DNA of 64,000 nt from JACDAE01 sp963744875 (GCA_963744875.1 CAVUVQ010000011.1:186001-250000), one strand, 5' to 3'. Numbered from the stretch's first letter, positions 8,779 through 19,051 are shown. Numbers and translations are program-made. The notes: generated by a model from the letters alone, not told the origin.

Positions 8779-9561
8779 TTAGCCTTTTACCAGTGAAGAC
8801 GCTCCATCAATCCACACCTCTGTTCCCGTAATATTGCGAGCTGCATCTGAACTCAAGAACATAACGAGTTCCGCAACATCCTCAGACGTTGCAGGTTTCC
8901 CACCTAGCGGTATTGAACCTTTGGGAAACTCTACCGGAAACTTGATCTGCTCGACGTTCCGCGCCTGCGTGTTCTCGCTGATCTCCGTCTCGGTCGCACC
9001 TGGACAGACTACATTGACGCGAATATTGCTTTGCGCCAGTTCGACGGCAAGCATCTTTGTCATTGCTACCTGAGCTGCTTTGGTGGCTGAATAGGCCGTA
9101 GCGCCAGTGTTGCTAAAGACCCGTGTGCCATTGACGGAGGCCGTTACAACGATGCTGCCCCCCTGTTTCTTGAGATAAGGTACTGCATACTTTATCGTCA
9201 AAAAAGTGCCCGTAAGATTAGTGCCAATCGTACAATTCCACTCATCCAGCGCGATCTCTTCAATTGGTGCCCAGACGCCATTGATCCCTGCATTAGCAAA
9301 GACAATATCCAGCCTCCCCCAACGCTCTATAGCCTGCTGGACAGCACCTTTGATTTCATTTTCCTTACTTATATCGGCAATAGCCGCGATAGCCTCATTG
9401 CCCCCCTGCGTAATCTCCTTGACGGTCTGCTCGACTTCTTCCGCCGTATGCGCAAGCGCGACAACACGCGCCCCGTGCTGCGCCAGAAGCACCGCCGTCG
9501 CTTTCCCTATACCAGAACCCGCGCCAGTAATCAGCGCAACTTTTCCGTTAAGATGTGTCAT
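8779..9561 (-). CDS. SDR family oxidoreductase
   Basis: A 260-residue classical short-chain dehydrogenase. The nucleotide-binding motif TGAGSGIG is at residues 12-19, NAG at 90-92, and the catalytic residues are Ser142, Tyr157 and Lys161 (YSATK). Residues after the TGxxxGIG motif (ARVVALAHTAEE) do not show the acidic residue of strict NAD users, so the cofactor is unclear. The C-terminal GTEVWIDGASSLVKG is the usual end of FabG-like enzymes. The substrate is unknown. There is a plausible ribosome binding site (GGAAAAAGAT) just before the ATG. The MFS transporter downstream on the same strand could act with it on a carboxylate substrate, but this is only proximity. Confidence 0.88.
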   Translation of the reverse strand: MTHLNGKVALITGAGSGIGKATAVLLAQHGARVVALAHTAEEVEQTVKEITQGGNEAIAAIADISKENEIKGAVQQAIERWGRLDIVFANAGINGVWAPIEEIALDEWNCTIGTNLTGTFLTIKYAVPYLKKQGGSIVVTASVNGTRVFSNTGATAYSATKAAQVAMTKMLAVELAQSNIRVNVVCPGATETEISENTQARNVEQIKFPVEFPKGSIPLGGKPATSEDVAELVMFLSSDAARNITGTEVWIDGASSLVKG

Positions 9562-9985
9562 ATCTTTTTCCTTTCCACGTTCTCCAGTGTTTCTATCTAC
9601 ATTTCATTTTCGGTCCTGCCATCTCCACGTTCAAAGAAATAGAGAGGTTTCAGTGTGAAATAATATCCAACAAGTTCTATTTATTATGGCGTGCATTGCA
9701 CTATAAAAAAAATTTAAACATCACCATACTTTATTTTTGTCGCTATTCCATTAAAATATGATTGCTTGCATAGAGGATCATTATTCTTAACCTTTCTACA
9801 ACCATTACTGCACCAGATTAAGACACACATGGTTTAAAGTAAAGAAAGATCAATGGAAAGTAATTTAAAACCAGGGAAGGTAACATTTTAAATCATGTTG
9901 CATGGGTCGCTTACTAATAGCAAAAGATGTAAAAAAGCCTTTTTTACTTTCATGTATGTTTCTTCTTGGGAAAGGATCAGAGCGT
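9562..9985. other. AT-rich intergenic region
   Basis: About 420 bases between two divergently transcribed genes. It is clearly richer in A and T than its surroundings, especially 9690-9790 and 9830-9900. I see no gene, no strong hairpin, and no promoter with good spacing. It probably carries the promoters of both flanking genes. Confidence 0.4.
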
Positions 9986-12900
9986 ATGAACCACAGAGTA
10001 GTGCGTGTAATCAAGCGCAAAATTACTATTATGGTAACGGTTGGCTTTCTAGTCTCAATCGTGCTCTCCGGATTACCATATACTATGACTCATAATCTTC
10101 TCGTATCTCCATCGCATACTCACGCTGCTGGTCTCAATCCCATCCAGATCGAGAATAGCAAAGCCGGTACTCCAGGATGGGACGATTTTGCCTCCGACCT
10201 GGCACCGGATACCATCTCAGGGTTTGGTTCAAAGATCAGTGTGAATTCCGGTGACTCACTTGATCTCTATGTGACGACGACCGCTCCCAGCTTCACGATT
10301 GACATCTTTCGTACAGGCTACTACGGGGGAGCCGGTGCCAGATTGATCACCTCACTCGGCAGCTTTCCTGGCCTACATCAGGCTATTCCAGCACCCAATC
10401 CCATAACAGGCATGATCTCCTGTACGAATTGGACCAAAACAACCTCGTTGACCATTCCTTCCACGTGGGTAACAGGTGTCTACCTTGCCAAACTCACCTC
10501 CTCAACTAAGAATTCGAGTTTCATTTACTTTGTCGTTCGTGACGATGGAGGCAGTGAGGATATTCTCTTCCAGACCAGTGTCACTACCTATCAAGCCTAC
10601 AATACCTGGGGCGGCACGAGCTTATATAATAATAACCTCACTAATAAAACCGCCTACCCTTATCCACATGCCACAAAGGTTTCATTCGATCGTCCATTTA
10701 ACCCTGGTGATAGCAATGGGGCAGGCCATTACCTCTTTTTTGAGTATCATTTCGTGTATTGGATGGAGCAACAAGGCTATAATGTTGCATATAGCACCGA
10801 TATAGATACCGATGCTCATCCGACAGAACTTCTAAGGCACAAGGCGTTTCTCTCGGTTGGCCACGACGAATACTGGACGATGGGGATGCACAATGCCGTA
10901 CAGAGTGCGATCAGCGCCGGTGTCAATGTCGCCTTTTTCTCCGCTAACACATCCTATTGGCAGATCCGTCTGGAGCCGAATACAACAGGTGCGGCAGATC
11001 GCATTGAGGTCGGTTACAAAGACTTTGCTACCTACTCATCTGCACCTGGGCCAGATCCTATGTGGAACGTGAATAATTCACTGGTGACGACGAACTGGCG
11101 CGATCCTGTCGTGAATATGCCTGAAAATGGCCTTCTTGGTGTAATGTATGAACAACAGGAAGATATCGATTATGCCTATGTAGTGACAAACGCATCAAAC
11201 TGGATCTATGCAGGCACAGGCTTTGTCGATGGTACGAAGATACCCGGCATTGTGGGATACGAATATGACAGGGTATGGAACAATGGTTTCTCGCCTGCTA
11301 ATGAAACGGTGCTCTCAAATTCACCTGTGAATGGTGGAGGAATTACCTCGTTTGCCAATTCAACTCTCTATACTGCACCGAGTGGTGCAAGGATCTTTGC
11401 CTCTGGCACTATTCAATGGAGTTGGGGCCTTGCTCCTGTGCTCGGCAATACATACACCAACGCGGGCATTCAGAAGACGACCGCCAACATCCTCAACAAT
11501 TTCATTTCATCTACGTCTGCCCCAACGTCAGGTGTAACCCTGAGTGCCGATAGCCTGCGCTTTGGCAATCAGGGCGTCAATAAACCAGGGGCCGCCCAGA
11601 CCGTCAAAGTAACCAATAGTAGTACCGCCGCTTTAGCTATCAGTAAGATCGCCGTGACAGGAACCAATCCCGGCGATTTTGCGCAGACGAATACCTGTCC
11701 GAGCAGCCTTGCCGTAAATGCAAGTTGTACAATCAGCGCAACCTTTTTGCCAACGGCCAGCGGTGGTCGCAGCGCCAATATTACGCTCACTGATAGTGCT
11801 TCGATGAGCCCCCAGGTGATCGCAATAAGTGGTCTCGGTATTGCATCTGGTGCCGCCGTTAATCTCAGTGCCAGCAATCTCAACTTTGGCAATCAGACCG
11901 TGAATACAACCAGTCCGGTCCAGACCGTCAAAGTGACGAATACGGGGACTGCAGCCCTTACGTTCAGCTATATCCAGATGCAAGGGTTGAATACGAATGA
12001 CTTTAATCAGACCAATAACTGTCCAACCAGTCTGGCAACGGGCGCTTCCTGTACCGTCACGGTTACATTTACGCCAACGACAACCAGTACACGCTCTGGT
12101 AGCCTCACGTTCATTGACAACGCAGCCGATAGTGCTGAACAGGTGGTACTGAGTGGAACCGGCGTCGCAGCAAATCCAGGTGTCTCGCTCAATCCGTTGA
12201 ATATTGACTTTGGCAACCAGAACAATGGTACAACGAGTGCCGTCAAAACAGCCACACTCACAAACGCCAGTGCGACAGCGTTGGCGATCAGTAGTATCGC
12301 CATCACAGGAACCGATGCTGGTGCCTTCGCGCAAACAAATACCTGCCCCAGCAGCCTTGCCACTAATGCGAGTTGTACGATCAGCGTGACCTTTACTCCT
12401 CCTCAAAGCGCTGAGAGCGATATACGTACGGCCAGTGTGACGATTACTGATAATGGCAATGCCAGCCCTCAGGCCATCACGCTGAGTGGCACGGGCGTCT
12501 CGCCAAGTGCTGGTGCGCAACTGAGCATAAACCAATTGATTTTTGGCAACCAGAATAACGGTACAACCAGTAATGCACAGACGGTGACTCTGACCAATAA
12601 TGGGAAGGCAGCGCTGGCAGTCAGCAGCATCGCAGTAGCCGGAACGAATAGTGCTGACTTTACCCAGACGAACAACTGTCCCATCAGTCCAAATACGCTA
12701 GCAATCAACGCTTCCTGCACGATCAGTGTCAAATTTGCACCTACCACCAGTGGAGCACGCAATGCTACCCTATCACTCACTGATAATATCGATGGCGAGG
12801 GGGAAGCGATCCAGACCGTCACATTGAGTGGAACAGGCGTAAGCACGACGACGACTGTCTACTACAGCGATGGCTTTGAGAGTGGCGATTTTAGTCAATG

Positions 12901-14686
12901 GACGAATGGAGCCAGTGGAACGGGTGCCGCAACGGTTCAGACCACGGTTGTCAATAACGGAACGGATGCCGCTCAGTTGACGAATACGGCAGGACAAACC
13001 GCTCAGGTCGCCACAACGTTCACTGGAGTGCCCGCTCTGACCTACACGCGCTTCTTCTACCGCTTTGCCAGCCTGAGCGCAACCACCTTGATTGCCCAGG
13101 GCCAGGATAGCGGTGGGCATAATCAATGGATCATGTACTATGATAGCGGACGCCAGGGACTCGACATCTACTTCTGGAATGGAGCCGGTGCACGCTACGA
13201 TGTGTACAGCAATACCAATGTCATGAGCGCCAACACCTGGTACTCGATCGAGGTAGAGACCAACCAGGCAACCAGCGGACATGGAGAAGTCTGGCTCAAT
13301 GGAACCTCGATCGGCTCCTTCAATGGCGACTTGTCCCAGACTCAGAGTTACGGCAAACTGATATTGGACAACGAAGCAACCGGCAGTGCCTACTTCGATG
13401 ACGTTGCCGTCGCCAACAATTATACAATTCCGACAACCTCTTCGGTGGTAAAACTGACGCCGAGGACTGTTAGCTTCGGCAACCAGATCACTAGTACAGC
13501 CAGTGGTGCAAAGACCGTGACCGTTACGAATACAGGGGCAACTGCTTTAACGATCAGCACTATCGCAGTGACGGGAAGCAATGCCAGCGACTTTGCGCAG
13601 ACCAACAATTGTCCAACCAGCCTCGCGGTGAATACAAGCTGTACCGCTAATGTGACCTTTACGCCTTCTGCGGCTGGTACCCGCACTGGCACTCTCACAT
13701 TTACTGATAGCTCAACGGATAGCCCCCAGACAGTCGCATTGAGTGGGACCGGCGTAGCGACAGCTCCCGCCGCAATACTCAGTCCTACCACCCTGAGTTA
13801 TGGTAATCAGAATACCGGAACGGCCAGTCCTGCACAGACGGTCACACTGACGAACAGTGGCACAGCGGTATTAAATATCGCCAGTATCGTGGTGACGGGA
13901 ACGAATGCCGCTGATTTTGCGCAGACCAATACCTGTGCAAGTACTCTGGCAGTAAGCGCCTCCTGTATGATAAGCGTGAAGTTTACCCCCTCAGCATCCG
14001 GGGCACGAAGCGCAACTATAACAATCACGGATGACGCCACAGGAAGTCCACAAAGCGTCGCAATGAGCGGAACAGGCATGGGGAATGGGGTAGCACCCAC
14101 AGCCACCTTCAGCGATAGCTTTGAGAGTGGCGATTTCAGCCATTGGACGAATGGAGCCAGTGGAACGGGTGCGGCAACGGTTCAAACTACGGTCGTCAAT
14201 AAAGGGACACATGCTGCTCAGTTGACGAATACGGCAGGACAAACCGCTCAGGTCGCCACGACGTTCACAGGAGCGCCCGCTCTGACCTACACGCGCTTCT
14301 TCTATCGCTTTGCCAGCCTGAGTACAACCACCTTGATTGCTCTGGGACAGGATAGCGGTGGGCATAATCAATGGATCATGTACTATGATAGCGGACGCCA
14401 GGGACTCGACATCTACTTCTGGAATGGAGCCGGTGCACGCTACGATGTGTACAGCAATACCAATGTCATGAGCGCCAACACCTGGTACTCGATCGAGGTA
14501 GAGACCAACCAGGCAACCAGCGGACATGGAGAAGTCTGGCTCAATGGAACCTCGATCGGCTCCTTCAATGGCGACTTGTCCCAGACTCAGAGTTACGGCA
14601 AACTGATCCTGGACAACGAAGTAACCGGCAGTGCCTACTTCGATGATGTTGTAGTCTCGAACGGCTACAATGGCCCGGTCGCTTAG
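9986..14686 (+). CDS. Giant secreted protein: DMFase-beta-like domain, six choice-of-anchor-D (HYDIN-like) repeats, two LamG-like domains
   Basis: I start at 9986, where AAAGGATCAG precedes the ATG, giving 1566 residues with a signal segment (MVTVGFLVSIVLSG) followed by a likely cleavage region near HTHAAG. The next 480 residues match the C-terminal domain of N,N-dimethylformamidase beta subunits (GYYGGAGA, RPFNPG, SVGHDEYW). Six repeats of about 105 residues follow, each with a xFGNQ strand, a C-x-S/T-L-A-x-N/T-x-S-C pair and a closing LSGTG, typical of ASPM/SPD-2/HYDIN-like beta-sandwich domains. Two lectin-like domains beginning FESGDF lie after repeat four and at the end. Order is DMFA-4 repeats-lectin-2 repeats-lectin. 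It is probably exported and shed or surface-bound, perhaps sugar-binding. No sortase or anchor is visible. Enzymatic activity is unproven. Confidence 0.78.
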   Translation: MNHRVVRVIKRKITIMVTVGFLVSIVLSGLPYTMTHNLLVSPSHTHAAGLNPIQIENSKAGTPGWDDFASDLAPDTISGFGSKISVNSGDSLDLYVTTTAPSFTIDIFRTGYYGGAGARLITSLGSFPGLHQAIPAPNPITGMISCTNWTKTTSLTIPSTWVTGVYLAKLTSSTKNSSFIYFVVRDDGGSEDILFQTSVTTYQAYNTWGGTSLYNNNLTNKTAYPYPHATKVSFDRPFNPGDSNGAGHYLFFEYHFVYWMEQQGYNVAYSTDIDTDAHPTELLRHKAFLSVGHDEYWTMGMHNAVQSAISAGVNVAFFSANTSYWQIRLEPNTTGAADRIEVGYKDFATYSSAPGPDPMWNVNNSLVTTNWRDPVVNMPENGLLGVMYEQQEDIDYAYVVTNASNWIYAGTGFVDGTKIPGIVGYEYDRVWNNGFSPANETVLSNSPVNGGGITSFANSTLYTAPSGARIFASGTIQWSWGLAPVLGNTYTNAGIQKTTANILNNFISSTSAPTSGVTLSADSLRFGNQGVNKPGAAQTVKVTNSSTAALAISKIAVTGTNPGDFAQTNTCPSSLAVNASCTISATFLPTASGGRSANITLTDSASMSPQVIAISGLGIASGAAVNLSASNLNFGNQTVNTTSPVQTVKVTNTGTAALTFSYIQMQGLNTNDFNQTNNCPTSLATGASCTVTVTFTPTTTSTRSGSLTFIDNAADSAEQVVLSGTGVAANPGVSLNPLNIDFGNQNNGTTSAVKTATLTNASATALAISSIAITGTDAGAFAQTNTCPSSLATNASCTISVTFTPPQSAESDIRTASVTITDNGNASPQAITLSGTGVSPSAGAQLSINQLIFGNQNNGTTSNAQTVTLTNNGKAALAVSSIAVAGTNSADFTQTNNCPISPNTLAINASCTISVKFAPTTSGARNATLSLTDNIDGEGEAIQTVTLSGTGVSTTTTVYYSDGFESGDFSQWTNGASGTGAATVQTTVVNNGTDAAQLTNTAGQTAQVATTFTGVPALTYTRFFYRFASLSATTLIAQGQDSGGHNQWIMYYDSGRQGLDIYFWNGAGARYDVYSNTNVMSANTWYSIEVETNQATSGHGEVWLNGTSIGSFNGDLSQTQSYGKLILDNEATGSAYFDDVAVANNYTIPTTSSVVKLTPRTVSFGNQITSTASGAKTVTVTNTGATALTISTIAVTGSNASDFAQTNNCPTSLAVNTSCTANVTFTPSAAGTRTGTLTFTDSSTDSPQTVALSGTGVATAPAAILSPTTLSYGNQNTGTASPAQTVTLTNSGTAVLNIASIVVTGTNAADFAQTNTCASTLAVSASCMISVKFTPSASGARSATITITDDATGSPQSVAMSGTGMGNGVAPTATFSDSFESGDFSHWTNGASGTGAATVQTTVVNKGTHAAQLTNTAGQTAQVATTFTGAPALTYTRFFYRFASLSTTTLIALGQDSGGHNQWIMYYDSGRQGLDIYFWNGAGARYDVYSNTNVMSANTWYSIEVETNQATSGHGEVWLNGTSIGSFNGDLSQTQSYGKLILDNEVTGSAYFDDVVVSNGYNGPVA
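12869..14657. repeat. Two near-identical 545-bp direct repeats inside the giant gene
   Basis: 12869-13412 and 14114-14657 encode the two lectin-like domains. They are separated by 1245 bases (415 codons), so the frame is kept. Long stretches are identical at the DNA level, including synonymous positions, for example around GGACTCGACATCTACTTCTG. The few differences cluster in the first 200 bases and at the end. This indicates recent duplication or ongoing gene conversion. Confidence 0.9.
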
Positions 14687-14699
14687 GGAATGCGCTTAA

Positions 14700-14759
14700 A
14701 AATAGTCCCCTGCATCATCAAGTGTACTCTAAAACGTTTGATGATGCAGGGGACTATTT
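14700..14759. terminator. Strong perfect-stem terminator
   Basis: AAATAGTCCCCTGCATCATCA pairs perfectly with its complement ending GCAGGGGACTATTT across a loop of about 16 bases. A/T runs lie on both sides. It starts 14 bases after the stop of the giant gene, and can work in either direction. Confidence 0.85.
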
Positions 14760-14862
14760 ATTTAAGAATAGGAAACAAGTTAGAAATTTGCCTCCCTCCT
14801 CGTCTATATTCTATGGGATAGAGTATAATAGATGGAGTGATTTTAAAACGAGGTATTTCTAA

Positions 14863-15798
14863 ATGGCTTTCTGCGGACAATGTGGCCTACTTCTCAATAC
14901 AAATATAACAAAATGTCCACGTTGTGGTACCACAACGGACTTTAATGATCCTATACCAGGAGCACCTGCAGCAGATAACGCAGCAACTATTATCGCCCAT
15001 ACCAATAACCCAGCATCTGGCAATGCTCCTTCTATGCCTTATACACCACCACCTGCTGAGGCGACGCCTTATTATACTGTGCCAGGGGGCAATGCTCCAC
15101 AAAGTAACAACAACTATATCCACCCCGGTGCATTTCAGCAAGGCTTCCCACAAAATGGCAGCAACAACTATATACCCCCCAATCCACAAACATATCAGAG
15201 CGCTCATCCAGCACCAGGAATGTATCCACCAGGCGTTTTCCCTGGAACCGATCCAGGCTATTCATTTCAGCCTCCACCACGCAAAACGCGCAAGTGGCCT
15301 ATCATCCTTATGATTGTACTTATTGTGGCACTCGTAGCCGTTACGGTCATGTTCTTTGCCCTGGGGTCAAATCCCCTCGCTAGCCTGTTTGGACCCAAAA
15401 GTACACCCACCGTGCAGGCAACACCCATTGCTCCAACGGTAGGAACAACACCACAAATAACAGTAACCACTACGCCATCGCAACAGGCTCAGGCAACTAT
15501 TCAACAGTACTATGCTGATATCAATGCTCACAATTATCAGGATGCTTATTACTTATGGGTCAATAATCCAGATAACTATGATCACTATGTCCAGGGATTT
15601 GCCCATACACATCGTGACGATATCACACTTGGAGATGCGGTACCCCAAACCGATGGCACTGTGCAAGTCAACCTCACTGTACAAGCAACCGAAGATGCTA
15701 CAGGAGGTGGAACAAAGGTAAGTATCTACCAGGGCTACTATACAGTAGGGCAGCAGGCAGACGGAAGTTGGAAAATTATTTATGGCCAACTTGGTTAG
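14863..15798 (+). CDS. Zinc-ribbon, proline-rich, single-pass membrane protein
   Basis: A 311-residue protein in three parts. Residues 1-26 form a zinc ribbon with two CxxC knuckles (CGQCG and CPRCG). A proline, alanine, asparagine and tyrosine-rich linker of about 115 residues follows. One membrane helix (IILMIVLIVALVAVTVMFFA) lies near residue 155. The rest is probably extracytoplasmic: a threonine/proline stalk (TPTVQATPIAPT) and a domain of about 110 residues (ATIQQYYADINAHNYQDAYY ... GYYTVGQQADGSWKI) that resembles NTF2-like/DUF4878-type domains. A very similar N-terminal architecture occurs after lon at 19052. The function is unknown; it may sense the cell envelope. An inside-in orientation is inferred. 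Confidence 0.72.
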   Translation: MAFCGQCGLLLNTNITKCPRCGTTTDFNDPIPGAPAADNAATIIAHTNNPASGNAPSMPYTPPPAEATPYYTVPGGNAPQSNNNYIHPGAFQQGFPQNGSNNYIPPNPQTYQSAHPAPGMYPPGVFPGTDPGYSFQPPPRKTRKWPIILMIVLIVALVAVTVMFFALGSNPLASLFGPKSTPTVQATPIAPTVGTTPQITVTTTPSQQAQATIQQYYADINAHNYQDAYYLWVNNPDNYDHYVQGFAHTHRDDITLGDAVPQTDGTVQVNLTVQATEDATGGGTKVSIYQGYYTVGQQADGSWKIIYGQLG

Positions 15799-15891
15799 AA
15801 AATACCTATCATCCACTTGTTTTCTGGCTATGCACATGTAAAATTTCTTTTAAAACACGTTATATACACGTTATACTAAAGGAGTTCACTG

Positions 15892-16413
15892 ATGAATAAC
15901 CTTCCCTGGCTGGCAAGCCTGCTGAAATCAAGAAATACGATCGATGATAAAATCGCCACTGCTATCGGACGCACCGCGCAAGCAAATAATATTGGCGAAT
16001 ATATTGCCTCAATCGTCTTTCGTATTGCACTTGATGAAACAGGGAAACGCCGGGGATACGATGGTCGCTTTAGCTCAGGACCACTTGCCGGCCACACTGT
16101 AGATGTCCAATGGCACCCGAAACATAATGGCCTTATGAACATTAAAATAGATGCAATACCCGACTATTACCTCATTATGACAGGACCAGAAGCCTCTGCA
16201 AGTAGTATTGCCAGTCCCTGGGTTATCGAAACGATCTTTCTTTTCCATGCCGGTGAATTGTTGAATGCACTACGCGAACGCGGCGTGCAGATAGGCAATG
16301 GCACCAGCATCACAGGACCACTCTGGGAACGAGCCGAGATCTATCCGATCCCTAGAAATAATCGGCTGTCACTTGGAGACGAAGAACGCAAATTGCTCGT
16401 TCTGTTTGGTTAA
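15892..16413 (+). CDS. Hypothetical protein, unrecognised
   Basis: A 173-residue protein with a good ribosome binding site (AAAGGAG, seven bases before the ATG). The middle holds IGEYIASIVFRIALDE, then RRGYDGRF, then VDVQWHPKHNGLMNIKID. The order Glu, then GYDG, then a hydrophobic strand ending in Lys is reminiscent of restriction-nuclease-like folds such as DUF6998. The spacing is loose, so I treat this as a hint only. No signal peptide or membrane helix is seen. It stands between a membrane protein and lon and has no clear partner. Confidence 0.6.
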   Translation: MNNLPWLASLLKSRNTIDDKIATAIGRTAQANNIGEYIASIVFRIALDETGKRRGYDGRFSSGPLAGHTVDVQWHPKHNGLMNIKIDAIPDYYLIMTGPEASASSIASPWVIETIFLFHAGELLNALRERGVQIGNGTSITGPLWERAEIYPIPRNNRLSLGDEERKLLVLFG

Positions 16414-16473
16414 TATCTACTCTGAAGAGGCGCATGAAAGATGAAGGGTCGCATGACAGTACGTCTTTCAGTA

Positions 16474-16502
16474 TTGCCCCATTTTCCCGTGTGCGTTATA
16501 AT
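16474..16502 (+). promoter_or_regulatory. Likely sigma-70 promoter of lon
   Basis: TTGCCC (16474-16479) and a perfect TATAAT (16497-16502) are separated by 17 bases. The predicted start of transcription would be about 45 bases before the lon ATG. No CIRCE or HrcA-type operator is visible near it. Confidence 0.65.
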
Positions 16503-16556
16503 ATGCCGAACATGTATAAATCAACTTATTTCCATTGAGAGGGAAATCTTTTATTT

Positions 16557-19028
16557 ATGGAAAAAGCCACTCAAGTTGTGACTCCAGAGCATCTTTATCG
16601 CGAGGATGACGCAGAGGGCAGCAGCCTCGATCAGCAGGAGGAGAAGCATCCTGCTGTTCTCGATCTGCCAGTCCTATCTGTGCGCAACACCGTTCTCATC
16701 CCCAATATGGTTGCGCCACTACTGGTAGCGCGAGAAGCCTCAATCAGGGCCGTTGAAGAGGCCATGAGTAAAGACCACACCATGTTTGTGGTGACCCAGT
16801 TACGTGAGGAAGAAGAAAATCCTGGCCCGGAAGACCTCTATACGATTGGAGTAGAGGGCTTCATTGACCGTGTTCTCAAGTTACCTGATGGAACGGTAAG
16901 TGTGCTTGTACGCGGCCAGAAACGCATGCGTAGCCTCGCTTATACGCAGCAGGAACCCTATATGCGGGCACAGACAGAATTTGTAGTGGAACATTTAGTC
17001 GTGTCACCAGCCCTCGAAGCATCACGACGCGCTGTTCTGGCACTGTTTGAAAAATGTGTAAAACTCAATGCTTCACTCTCTGAAGAGACCTATATAACAG
17101 CTATGAATATCGATCAGCCTGGTATGCTGGCTGATTTTATTGTGTCTTCACTCGATCTATCTATTCCTATCCGTCAGAATGTGCTGGAAACCTTTCATAT
17201 TGAGCAACGCTTACAAACTGTAAGTATTTTGCTTTCAAAAGAGCTTGATATCCTGGAATTGGAGAATCATATTCATAGCCAGGTCCAGCAAGAAGTCGAT
17301 AAAAGTCAGCGTGAATACTTCTTACGTGAACAACTGAAAGCCATTCAGCGTGAACTGGGCGAGGGTGATCCCACCTTGCGCGAGAACCTGGAATTGCGCG
17401 AAAAAATACGCCTCAGTGGCATGCCCGAAGAGGTCAGGGCACGTGCTAATAAAGAGCTTGATCGCTTGAGCATGATTCCCGCAATTGCTCCTGACGGTGG
17501 CGTGATCCGTACCTACCTGGACTGGTTGGTCAACCTCCCCTGGAATACCGCAAGCCTCGATCGTCTTGACATCAAAGAAGCCGCTGCCATCCTGGACGAG
17601 AATCATTATGGGCTGGGCAAGGTCAAAGAGCGTATCCTGGAATACATTGCTGTACGCAAGCTTTCTAATAGTATGCGTAGTCCCATCCTGTGCTTCGTTG
17701 GCCCTCCCGGCGTCGGCAAAACATCCCTGGGACGCTCAATTGCCCAGGCATTAAACCGCAAGTTTGTACGCCTATCACTGGGTGGCGTCCACGATGAAGC
17801 TGAGATTCGTGGTCATCGTCGTACATATGTAGGAGCACTACCCGGTCGCATTATTCAAACCATGAAGACGGCAGGCACCACCAATCCGCTTTTCATCCTG
17901 GACGAAATTGATAAACTCGGTTCAGACTTCCGCGGCGATCCCTCCGCCGCTTTGCTTGAGGTGCTCGACCCTGAGCAGAATACTACATTTGCTGATCACT
18001 ATCTAGAGGTTCCTTATAATCTTTCCCAGGTCATCTTCCTCACAACAGCAAATGTTCTCCATCCAATTCCACCCGCCTTGCGCGATCGCCTGGAAATCAT
18101 CGAATTGCCCGGCTACACGGAGGATGAGAAGTTACATATCGCACGCCAGTTCCTCATTCCTAAGCAGATGAGCGAACACGGCCTGCGTCCAGCCAAAATT
18201 GAGCTTTCAGATGAAGCCGTCCTGCGTATTATTCGTGAGTATACCTATGAAGCAGGTGTACGGACCCTGGAACGCGAAATAGCATCGGTGATGCGCAAAG
18301 TGGCCCGCAAAGTGGTTGAGGGCAGACGCACTAAAATCAAAGTTACAGCGGAAAAAATCCCTGATTTTCTCGGCCCGCAGCAGAACTACTATGGCACAGC
18401 GGAAGAGAACGACGAAGCAGGGGTAGCAACCGGTGTGGCCTGGACGAGTGGTGGCGGCGATCTGATCACCGTCGAAGCAGCACTCATGGAGGGTCATGGA
18501 CATTTGACCCTGACGGGCCAGCTCGGCGATGTCATGAAAGAATCGGCTCAGGCAGCATTTTCTTATGCACGCGCACGTACGAAACAATTTGGCCTGGATG
18601 ATCGTTTCTATGAGAAGTATGATATTCACCTGCACCTGCCCGCTGGCGCAATTCCCAAAGATGGCCCATCAGCAGGCATTACAATGGCAACTGCTATCAT
18701 TTCTGCTTTGACGCAACGCCCAACCTACAGTAGTGTAGCAATGACCGGAGAGATTACCCTGCGCGGGCGCGTATTGCCGGTTGGCGGCATCAAAGAGAAG
18801 GTGCTGGCCGCTCATCGTGCAGGCATCAAAACGTTCATTCTCCCAAAACGCAATAAAAAGGATCTGGAAGACATTCCGCCTGAGATTCAGCGTGAACTGC
18901 GCTTTGTGATGGTAGAACGTATGGATGATGTAATTCAGATAGCCCTGCATGCGAGTGCACCTTCTCTGGAAGAACCAGCAGTCATGCCAATCGGATCTGT
19001 CGGACAGGTCCGCCGGAAAAAGGCTTGA
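16557..19028 (+). CDS. lon: ATP-dependent protease Lon
   Basis: An 823-residue LonA protease that degrades misfolded and regulatory proteins in the cytosol as a hexamer. An N-terminal substrate domain (LPVLSVRNTVLIPNMVAPLL) is followed by a long coiled coil, the AAA+ module and the protease domain. Walker A is GPPGVGKT at residues 382-389, and the Walker B region is FILDEIDKL. The catalytic Ser705 lies in DGPSAG, and Lys748 in GGIKEK is the expected partner. Length and order are those of bacterial LonA. The start ATG at 16557 follows GAGGGAAATC. The acidic N-terminal extension of about 35 residues before LPVLSV is slightly longer than usual. A zinc-ribbon gene follows 23 bases after the stop, so the two may be cotranscribed. 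Confidence 0.96.
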   Translation: MEKATQVVTPEHLYREDDAEGSSLDQQEEKHPAVLDLPVLSVRNTVLIPNMVAPLLVAREASIRAVEEAMSKDHTMFVVTQLREEEENPGPEDLYTIGVEGFIDRVLKLPDGTVSVLVRGQKRMRSLAYTQQEPYMRAQTEFVVEHLVVSPALEASRRAVLALFEKCVKLNASLSEETYITAMNIDQPGMLADFIVSSLDLSIPIRQNVLETFHIEQRLQTVSILLSKELDILELENHIHSQVQQEVDKSQREYFLREQLKAIQRELGEGDPTLRENLELREKIRLSGMPEEVRARANKELDRLSMIPAIAPDGGVIRTYLDWLVNLPWNTASLDRLDIKEAAAILDENHYGLGKVKERILEYIAVRKLSNSMRSPILCFVGPPGVGKTSLGRSIAQALNRKFVRLSLGGVHDEAEIRGHRRTYVGALPGRIIQTMKTAGTTNPLFILDEIDKLGSDFRGDPSAALLEVLDPEQNTTFADHYLEVPYNLSQVIFLTTANVLHPIPPALRDRLEIIELPGYTEDEKLHIARQFLIPKQMSEHGLRPAKIELSDEAVLRIIREYTYEAGVRTLEREIASVMRKVARKVVEGRRTKIKVTAEKIPDFLGPQQNYYGTAEENDEAGVATGVAWTSGGGDLITVEAALMEGHGHLTLTGQLGDVMKESAQAAFSYARARTKQFGLDDRFYEKYDIHLHLPAGAIPKDGPSAGITMATAIISALTQRPTYSSVAMTGEITLRGRVLPVGGIKEKVLAAHRAGIKTFILPKRNKKDLEDIPPEIQRELRFVMVERMDDVIQIALHASAPSLEEPAVMPIGSVGQVRRKKA

Positions 19029-19051
19029 AGCATAGTTGAAAGGGAGCCAAG

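Noticed and set aside
11569..14527. Long minus-strand frames under the giant secreted gene
   Set aside because: They mirror the repeated coding sequence (two identical 100-plus residue antisense products arise from the duplicated lectin units) and have no start signals.
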